Positions 1 to 5,549 of a stretch of 7,999 nt of DNA are shown piece after piece. The DNA is taken from the NCBI GenBank assembly GCA_946886085.1, contig CAMPHX010000044.1:1-7999 (forward strand). Reading direction: 5' to 3'. Every line of letters starts with the position of its first letter. The stretch's first letter is position 1. The notes under the pieces are model-generated. The model did not search any database and was not told the origin of the DNA. It saw only the letters and a program-made list of their open reading frames with translations. Source of the stretch: an uncultured Flavobacteriales bacterium (GTDB lineage: Bacteria > Bacteroidota > Bacteroidia > Flavobacteriales > Vicingaceae). A program made the position numbers and the translations under genes.

Positions 1-849
1 GGCTGGGGCTACGGTTGGGGTAGTCCGTGGCACTGGGGATATGGTGGTGGCTGGTATGGTTCTTCCTACTGGTCAGGTTATAATCACGGTTACATGAATG
101 GCTATTATGATGGATTATACGCTTCTGGAAATTACTATAACAGTTATGATAGAAATAGCCATTATTATGGAAAAAGAGGTAGTACAGGAGGCTCTGATGG
201 TTACGGAGGAACAAGAGCTACAACTGTTAACACAAGTGGTAAGTCCTTAACTTTTGGAGAAAAATATGAACAAGCTGTTAAGAGTAACCCTGGTTTAAAT
301 ACTGTACCTAAAAGTGGAATTAGTAATACTCCAAAGAATAATGCAGGTACTACTGTAAAAGGGAATGTAAATACTCCGGTAAAGCAAAATACTTACGGAA
401 CAGCTCCAAAAACTAATCCTAAACCTACTGGAACTAATCCGAAGCCTTATACTTCGCCAACCAAAACTTATGGAGGAAATACTCCTAAACCTAGTATGAC
501 CCCTACAAAAACGCAAGAGCCATATAATAAGCCTTATACAGCTCCAACTAAGCCGCAAACTTCGCCTAAGCCATATACGCCTCCAACAAGGACTAATACA
601 GCTCCAACAAAGACTAATACACCAAAGTCGTATCCGAAGCCTAGCTATACTCCTCAGCCTAAAAGTAATAACAGACCGAGTTATAGCAAGCCTTCACCAA
701 AACAAAACTATAACCCACCAAAGTCTAATTCTAGACCTAGTTATTCGCCACCTTCAAGAAGTGGAGGTAGCTATAACAAAGGTGGAGGAAGTAGCGGAGG
801 CTCTAGAAGTGGTGGTTCTTTTGGAGGAAGTAGAAAATCACCTCGTTAA
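1..849 (+). CDS. Low-complexity Gly/Trp/Tyr- and Pro/Thr/Lys-rich protein, 5' partial
   Basis: The frame is open from the first base to the TAA at 847-849, so the gene starts upstream; the ATG at 94 is internal, because the 31 codons before it continue the same composition (6 Trp, 6 Tyr and 11 Gly). Three zones are visible in the 282 residues: a Gly/Trp/Tyr-rich stretch (about 1-75), a long Pro/Thr/Lys/Asn/Tyr zone (about 100-255) with degenerate units such as KPYTSPTKT, KPYTAPTKP, PYTPPTRT and RPSYS, and a Gly/Ser/Arg tail with GGS repeats. No cysteine is present and the protein is strongly basic. No enzymatic domain is recognisable. The composition suggests an extended, disordered envelope or extracellular protein, but no signal peptide can be checked because the N-terminus is missing. 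Only 32 bp separate it from the outer-membrane barrel gene downstream, so they probably share a transcript. Function is unknown; coding status is well supported by the long open frame with consistent composition. Confidence 0.8.
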   Translation, partial: GWGYGWGSPWHWGYGGGWYGSSYWSGYNHGYMNGYYDGLYASGNYYNSYDRNSHYYGKRGSTGGSDGYGGTRATTVNTSGKSLTFGEKYEQAVKSNPGLNTVPKSGISNTPKNNAGTTVKGNVNTPVKQNTYGTAPKTNPKPTGTNPKPYTSPTKTYGGNTPKPSMTPTKTQEPYNKPYTAPTKPQTSPKPYTPPTRTNTAPTKTNTPKSYPKPSYTPQPKSNNRPSYSKPSPKQNYNPPKSNSRPSYSPPSRSGGSYNKGGGSSGGSRSGGSFGGSRKSPR

Positions 850-881
850 TTAAATCATTAATTGAATTTAAATAAAAAATT

Positions 882-2369
882 ATGTTAGTATCTAAATATA
901 AATTAGTTCAAATAGCATTGGTTGCAGGGTTGTTCTTTGGTTTTGCTGTTGATGGTAAAGCTCAAAATGAATTTGACGTACTACGTTATTCTAATATAGA
1001 ACATTATGGAGATGCAAGGTTTAATGCAATGGGAGGTTCTTTTGGAGCTTTGGGAGCAAACATGTCTTCGTTAAGTATAAATCCAGGAGGTTTAGGAGTT
1101 TTTAAAAGTTCTGATTTTTCTTTTACCCCTTCATTTCATTATAATTATTCAGAAAGTGTAGCTGATAACACTTTGGCAGCAGACGGAAAATTAAACTTCC
1201 ATTTTAGCAATATTGGTATCGTTGGTACTTTTGAAGCTAGTAATGGCTGGAGGTCTTTTAATATGAGTGTTGGATATAACAGATTGGCAAATTATAACAG
1301 AAGTGTAACCATTAACAGCACTACAGATAGTTCGTTTTTATCAACTTATACAGATGAATTAAATAGTTTTGATTTCTCTCAAGGTGGAGATATTGCAGAA
1401 ATGTTTCCTTTTACCGCCAACTTGGGGTATCAAACATACTTGGTAAACCCAATGGCAGCTGACTCAACTAAGTTTGATCATTTTTTTAAAGATTCTAAAA
1501 ATATAAAAAAACAAACTAATATAGAAACCAAAGGTGGTTCTGGAGAGACTTATTTTGCAATGGGAGGAAATTATGGTGATAAACTATTTATTGGCGGGTT
1601 AATAGGTATACCTTCTGTACGATATGAATACAATAGGTTTTATAGAGAAACTTCTGAGGAAGGTGATACCTTAACAGATTTTACGGCTTTTTCGGTGAAT
1701 GAAAACATTAAAACGTCCGGAGCAGGGGTTAATTTTAAATTAGGTATGATTTATAGTTTTTCAGATTGGTTTAGATTTGGTATAGCTTTTCATACACCAA
1801 CAGTTTATGGTTTGTCTGATAGTTGGGAAACAACTGTGGTTTCAGAAAATAAAAATGGAGAAAAGCTTACAGAAAAATCTCCTTACGGTACTTTTGATTA
1901 TATTGTAACAACTCCTTATCGTTTTATTACAAGTGGTGCTTTTGTCTTTAGTCGTTATGGAGTGTTAAATATAGATTATGAATATGTAGATTATTCTACA
2001 GCAAGAATAAAACAAGATAATTCTTTTGGTGTTGGAGCAGATTTCTCTCTAGAAAACCAAGCTATTAGAAGTAATTTTGAAAGTACACATAATATTAGAG
2101 TGGGTACAGAATGGAGGTTAGATCCATTTAGATTTAGAGCCGGATACCGCTTTCAAGGAAATCCTTTAGATAGTAAGTTTAATGCAGATTACGGTTCTAA
2201 TTTATATTCTGCGGGTATTGGAATTAAACAAGACGAATACTATTTTGATGTGGCATATGCTATGAGAAAATATAATTCGGTAACTTCAATTATTGCACAA
2301 CATGGCGATTATGCAAGAGTAGATTTAACCGATCATTACCTTTCATTTACATTAGGATTTAGGTTTTAA
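882..2369 (+). CDS. FadL/OmpP1-like outer-membrane beta-barrel protein
   Basis: This encodes a 495-residue protein resembling the OmpP1/FadL family, whose characterised members carry hydrophobic compounds such as long-chain fatty acids across the outer membrane. The start at 882 gives a clean signal peptide: Lys at 5 and 7, a hydrophobic core at about 8-23, and a likely cut after Ala27 (GKA|QN) that leaves an N-terminal Gln, as is common in Bacteroidota. The mature N-terminus has NAMGGSFGALG followed by NPGGLG at 67-72, the counterpart of the NPAG-type motif in FadL-family N-termini. The rest alternates in short amphipathic, aromatic-rich strands and ends in FTLGFRF with a terminal Phe, typical of outer-membrane barrels. 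It is slightly longer than E. coli FadL. The leader is A/T-rich with no Shine-Dalgarno sequence. No promoter is evident in the 32-bp gap, so co-transcription with the upstream low-complexity gene is likely. The substrate is unknown; flavobacterial homologues have been labelled hemin receptors on weak grounds. Confidence 0.85.
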   Translation: MLVSKYKLVQIALVAGLFFGFAVDGKAQNEFDVLRYSNIEHYGDARFNAMGGSFGALGANMSSLSINPGGLGVFKSSDFSFTPSFHYNYSESVADNTLAADGKLNFHFSNIGIVGTFEASNGWRSFNMSVGYNRLANYNRSVTINSTTDSSFLSTYTDELNSFDFSQGGDIAEMFPFTANLGYQTYLVNPMAADSTKFDHFFKDSKNIKKQTNIETKGGSGETYFAMGGNYGDKLFIGGLIGIPSVRYEYNRFYRETSEEGDTLTDFTAFSVNENIKTSGAGVNFKLGMIYSFSDWFRFGIAFHTPTVYGLSDSWETTVVSENKNGEKLTEKSPYGTFDYIVTTPYRFITSGAFVFSRYGVLNIDYEYVDYSTARIKQDNSFGVGADFSLENQAIRSNFESTHNIRVGTEWRLDPFRFRAGYRFQGNPLDSKFNADYGSNLYSAGIGIKQDEYYFDVAYAMRKYNSVTSIIAQHGDYARVDLTDHYLSFTLGFRF

Positions 2370-2384
2370 ATAAAAATAATATCT

Positions 2385-2408
2385 CGCAAAGACGCAAAGT
2401 CGCAAAAG
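2385..2408. repeat. Three tandem 8-bp units of CGCAAAG type
   Basis: Three consecutive octamers, CGCAAAGA, CGCAAAGT and CGCAAAAG, begin 16 bp after the stop codon of the FadL-like gene and lie before its terminator, so they would fall in its 3' untranslated region. They are conspicuously richer in G and C than the surrounding A/T-rich spacer. I recall similar CGCAAAGACGCAAAG strings in intergenic DNA of other Bacteroidota, but this cannot be verified here. Role unknown. Confidence 0.6.
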
Positions 2409-2442
2409 TTTTCAATTCAAGTAATTCCATTTTTTTATCAAT

Positions 2443-2482
2443 AAAAAGCTTCAAGTATTTTAATGCTTGGAGCTTTTTGTTT
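2443..2482 (+). terminator. Intrinsic terminator after the FadL-like gene
   Basis: Arms at 2443-2457 and 2464-2478 pair over 15 positions, with two G-U wobbles and a 6-nt loop (TTTTAA). The 3' arm ends in TTTTT, followed by GTTTT. The 5' arm begins with AAAAA, so the structure could also act on the other strand. It would end the transcript of the low-complexity/FadL-like pair and insulate gcvP. Confidence 0.85.
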
Positions 2483-2520
2483 TAAACAGTTGAAAAGTGG
2501 TTGATAAATCATCTGTTTAA
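2482..2520. repeat. Inverted repeat TTAAACAG / CTGTTTAA
   Basis: A perfect 8-bp inverted repeat lies at 2482-2489 and 2513-2520 with a 23-bp spacer, between the upstream terminator and the gcvP promoter. The right arm overlaps a second possible hairpin (2504-2513 with 2521-2531, one bulged A). It sits about 50 bp upstream of the -7 box, where a transcription factor might bind. In such AT-rich DNA it may be chance. Confidence 0.3.
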
Positions 2521-2543
2521 GATGAATTTATTAGCAGTAAATA

Positions 2544-2582
2544 GTGAAGTCGTATTGCTACTTTTCTTACATTTGCATCCCT
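2544..2582 (+). promoter_or_regulatory. Predicted gcvP promoter, Bacteroidota type
   Basis: TACATTTG at 2568-2575 matches the Bacteroidota -7 consensus TAnnTTTG exactly. A weak -33 candidate, GTG at 2544-2546, lies 21 bp upstream; the TTG at 2555-2557 is too close. Transcription would begin at about 2580-2582, giving a leader of roughly 30 nt. That leader is A/T-rich and has no Shine-Dalgarno sequence, as is usual in this phylum. The position between an upstream terminator and the gcvP start supports the call. Confidence 0.65.
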
Positions 2583-2611
2583 TTTTTATTCACTTAATTC
2601 ATTAATTATTT

Positions 2612-5473
2612 ATGGCAGCAAATAAATTTTCAGACAGACATATCGGTCCTCGTGAGGAAGATAAAAAATCAATGTTGTCTTCAATTGGGCTTAACTCAAT
2701 AGAAGAATTAATCAGTCAAACTATCCCTGCAAAAATCAGGTTGAAAAAAGAGTTGGAGTTAGACGCTCCTCTTACAGAGTTTGAATACCTTAATCACATT
2801 ACCGAGTTAGGTGAAAAAAATAAAGTATATCAATCTTACATTGGATTAGGTTATCACAGTATAATTACTCCGTCAGTAATAAAAAGAAATATCTTCGAAA
2901 ATCCGGGATGGTACACTGCTTATACACCTTATCAGGCAGAAATATCTCAAGGAAGATTAGAAGCATTGTTAAACTATCAAACAGCAGTAATAGATTTAAC
3001 GGGAATGGAGTTGGCAAATGCTTCTTTATTAGATGAAGGAACTGCAGCTGCCGAAGCAATGATTTTAGCCTATAACAGCCGAAGTAAAGCCTTGAAACAA
3101 AGTGATGCTAACCAATTTTTAGTTTCAGCAGATTGTTTGCCGCAAACCATAGATATTTTAAAAACAAGATCTACTCCACTAGGAATTGAATTGATTATTG
3201 GAGATGAAAATTCTTTTGCATTTAACGATAAAGTTTTTGGATGTATTTTACAATACCCTACTGTTAAAGGTGCAATTAATGATTATAAAAAAATTACTGC
3301 TGAAGCTCATGCAAACGAAAGCATGGTAGTTGTTGCCGCAGATTTATTGAGTTTAACATTATTAACACCTCCGGGAGAATGGGGAGCAGATGTTGTTGTT
3401 GGAAGTTCTCAACGCTTTGGTGTGCCAATGGGTTATGGTGGACCTCATGCAGCATTTTTTGCTACTAAAGAAGCTTTTAAAAGAGCAATTCCGGGTAGAA
3501 TTATTGGCGTTTCTGTTGATGCACAAGGCAACAGAGCATTAAGAATGGCATTACAAACCAGAGAACAACATATTAAAAGAGACAAAGCTACTTCTAACAT
3601 TTGTACAGCACAAGTATTGCTTTCTGTAATGGCAGGAATGTATGCTGTTTATCATGGTGCAGAAGGAATTAAAAATATAGCAACTACTATCAATAAGTTA
3701 ACAACTCAATTAGCTGCTGGAATTGATGGGTTAGGTTTGAAGAGAGTCAATAATACTTTCTTTGATACCTTGACTTATGAAGTTAGCAATGAACAAAAAG
3801 TTGTTATCAATAAAATTGCGTTGGAAAATAAAATTAACCTTAATTTTTATGCTGAAGGCTATGTTTCTATGAGTGTTGGAGAAACAGAAAATGAAGCTAC
3901 TATAAAAGCGTTAATAGCTGTTTTTGAAAAAGCATTAGGAAAACAGGCTGGAAGTAATTCAGGTGTGCAAGGAATACCAGCCGATTTAGTAAGAACATCT
4001 GCTTACTTAACGCACGAAATTTTCAATAAATATCGTTCTGAGTCAGATATGATGAGGTACATTAAAAGATTGGAAAATAAAGATTTGTCATTAACTCATT
4101 CTATGATTTCTTTGGGCTCTTGTACCATGAAATTAAATGCAGCATCAGAGTTAATTCCTTTAGGCTGGTCAGATTGGGCAAATATTCACCCATTTGTGCC
4201 ATTAGATCAAGCTCAGGGTTACCAAGAGATGTTGAAAAAATTAGAAGATGATTTAGCTGAGATTACAGGGTTCGATGCAGTTTCTTTACAGCCAAACTCG
4301 GGAGCTCAAGGCGAATATGCAGGTTTAATGGTTATTAGAGCTTATCACGAAAGTAGGGGAGATACGCATAGAAATATTGCATTAATTCCTTCATCAGCTC
4401 ATGGAACTAATCCGGCAAGTGCTGTAATGGCAGGAATGAAAGTAATTGTTACTAAATGCGATGATAACGGTAATATTGATGTAGCAGATTTAAAAGCTAA
4501 AGCTGAAGAATATGCTGCCAACCTATCTTGTATTATGGTTACTTATCCATCTACACATGGTGTTTATGAAGAAAGCATTATGGAGATTACTGAAATTGTA
4601 CATCAAAATGGTGGACAAGTTTATATGGACGGTGCTAATATGAATGCACAGGTAGCACTTACAAACCCTGCCAATATTGGAGCAGATGTTTGTCACTTAA
4701 ATTTACATAAAACCTTTGCTATCCCTCATGGTGGTGGTGGTCCTGGAGTTGGTCCTATTGGAGTAGCTAAACACTTAACGCCATTTTTACCATCTAATGT
4801 AATTGTAAAAACCGGTGGTGATAAAGCTATAACAGCTATTTCTGCGGCTCCTTGGGGAAGTGCTTATGTTTGCTTAATTTCTTATGGATACATTAAGATG
4901 TTAGGAACAGCAGGGTTAAAACTTTCTACTGAAGCAGCTATTTTAAATGCTAACTACTTAAAATCAAAATTAGAGCAACACTACAAAATATTATATACCA
5001 ATGATAAAGGTAGAGTAGCTCACGAAATGATTTTAGAATGTAGAGATTTTAAAGCTGCATCGGGTGTTGAGGTGAGTGATATTGCTAAACGTTTGATGGA
5101 TTATGGTTTTCATGCTCCAACTGTTTCTTTTCCTGTTGCAGGAACATTAATGGTAGAGCCTACAGAAAGTGAAAGTAAAGAAGAGCTAGATAGATTTGTT
5201 GAAACCATGATCGCTATTAAAGAAGAAGTAAATGATATTATTGAAGGCAAAGCCGATAAAACCAATAATGTGTTGAAAAATGCTCCGCATACTTCTAAAG
5301 TTTTATTAGCTGATAATTGGGATAAACCTTACTCAAGACAACAAGCTGCATTTCCATTAAAATGGGTAGAAGATGCTAAATATTGGACAACAGTTGGTAG
5401 AGTAGATGATGCTTATGGCGACAGAAACTTAGTTTGTAGCTGTAATCCAATTGAAGATTACGCTGAAATTTAA
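2612..5473 (+). CDS. gcvP: Glycine dehydrogenase (aminomethyl-transferring), glycine cleavage system P-protein
   Basis: This is the PLP-dependent P-protein, which decarboxylates glycine and passes the aminomethyl group to the lipoyl arm of the H-protein (GcvH) in the cytoplasm; GcvT and the lipoamide dehydrogenase complete the cycle, feeding methylene-tetrahydrofolate. The 953 residues match the usual length of the single-chain form (E. coli about 957) in which both halves are fused. Visible landmarks are DRHIGP at 8-13, NPGWYTAYTPYQ at 97-108, LLDEGTAAAEA in the N-terminal half, SLGSCTMKLN at 500-509 opening the C-terminal half, HGTNPASA at 597-604, and the PLP lysine K700 within HLNLHKTFAIPHGGGGPG. 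There is no frameshift or missing landmark. The ATG at 2612 starts directly before the conserved N-terminus and follows a good Bacteroidota promoter. No gcvT or gcvH lies nearby and terminators flank both sides, so it is probably monocistronic. No glycine-riboswitch-like leader is seen. Confidence 0.98.
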   Translation: MAANKFSDRHIGPREEDKKSMLSSIGLNSIEELISQTIPAKIRLKKELELDAPLTEFEYLNHITELGEKNKVYQSYIGLGYHSIITPSVIKRNIFENPGWYTAYTPYQAEISQGRLEALLNYQTAVIDLTGMELANASLLDEGTAAAEAMILAYNSRSKALKQSDANQFLVSADCLPQTIDILKTRSTPLGIELIIGDENSFAFNDKVFGCILQYPTVKGAINDYKKITAEAHANESMVVVAADLLSLTLLTPPGEWGADVVVGSSQRFGVPMGYGGPHAAFFATKEAFKRAIPGRIIGVSVDAQGNRALRMALQTREQHIKRDKATSNICTAQVLLSVMAGMYAVYHGAEGIKNIATTINKLTTQLAAGIDGLGLKRVNNTFFDTLTYEVSNEQKVVINKIALENKINLNFYAEGYVSMSVGETENEATIKALIAVFEKALGKQAGSNSGVQGIPADLVRTSAYLTHEIFNKYRSESDMMRYIKRLENKDLSLTHSMISLGSCTMKLNAASELIPLGWSDWANIHPFVPLDQAQGYQEMLKKLEDDLAEITGFDAVSLQPNSGAQGEYAGLMVIRAYHESRGDTHRNIALIPSSAHGTNPASAVMAGMKVIVTKCDDNGNIDVADLKAKAEEYAANLSCIMVTYPSTHGVYEESIMEITEIVHQNGGQVYMDGANMNAQVALTNPANIGADVCHLNLHKTFAIPHGGGGPGVGPIGVAKHLTPFLPSNVIVKTGGDKAITAISAAPWGSAYVCLISYGYIKMLGTAGLKLSTEAAILNANYLKSKLEQHYKILYTNDKGRVAHEMILECRDFKAASGVEVSDIAKRLMDYGFHAPTVSFPVAGTLMVEPTESESKEELDRFVETMIAIKEEVNDIIEGKADKTNNVLKNAPHTSKVLLADNWDKPYSRQQAAFPLKWVEDAKYWTTVGRVDDAYGDRNLVCSCNPIEDYAEI

Positions 5474-5490
5474 ATTTCATAATTATAAAG

Positions 5491-5535
5491 AAAGAAAAGC
5501 CCTGAAAGTTAAAACTTCAGGGCTTTTCTTTTTAT
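5491..5535. terminator. Bidirectional intrinsic terminator between convergent genes
   Basis: A perfect 16-bp stem is formed by 5491-5506 and 5516-5531 around a 9-nt loop, with core GCCCTGAA/TTCAGGGC. On the plus strand the 3' arm runs into CTTTTCTTTTT. On the minus strand it runs into CTTTTCTTTCTTT. It lies 17 bp after the gcvP stop and 18 bp from the stop of the convergent T9SS gene, so it can serve both. Confidence 0.9.
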
Positions 5536-5549
5536 TAGCTTTTATAGGA

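Noticed and set aside
94..96. ATG at 94 as the start of the low-complexity gene
   Set aside because: The frame is open upstream to the window edge with the same Gly/Trp/Tyr composition, and the Met is followed by no signal peptide.
295..558. Minus-strand open frame of 87 codons antisense to the low-complexity gene
   Set aside because: It is a by-product of the biased codon content of the Pro/Thr/Lys repeats; its Ser/Arg/Ile-rich translation has no domain character and the sense frame is clearly coding.
2385..2408. CRISPR array
   Set aside because: The units are only 8 bp and directly adjacent, with no spacers and no cas genes in the window.
2370..2611. Glycine riboswitch upstream of gcvP
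   Set aside because: The predicted leader is only about 30 nt and the spacer lacks the G-rich paired aptamer cores expected; what is present is a terminator and a promoter.
2865..3059. Minus-strand open frame within gcvP
   Set aside because: It overlaps the highly conserved N-terminal half of GcvP and has no leader or family resemblance.
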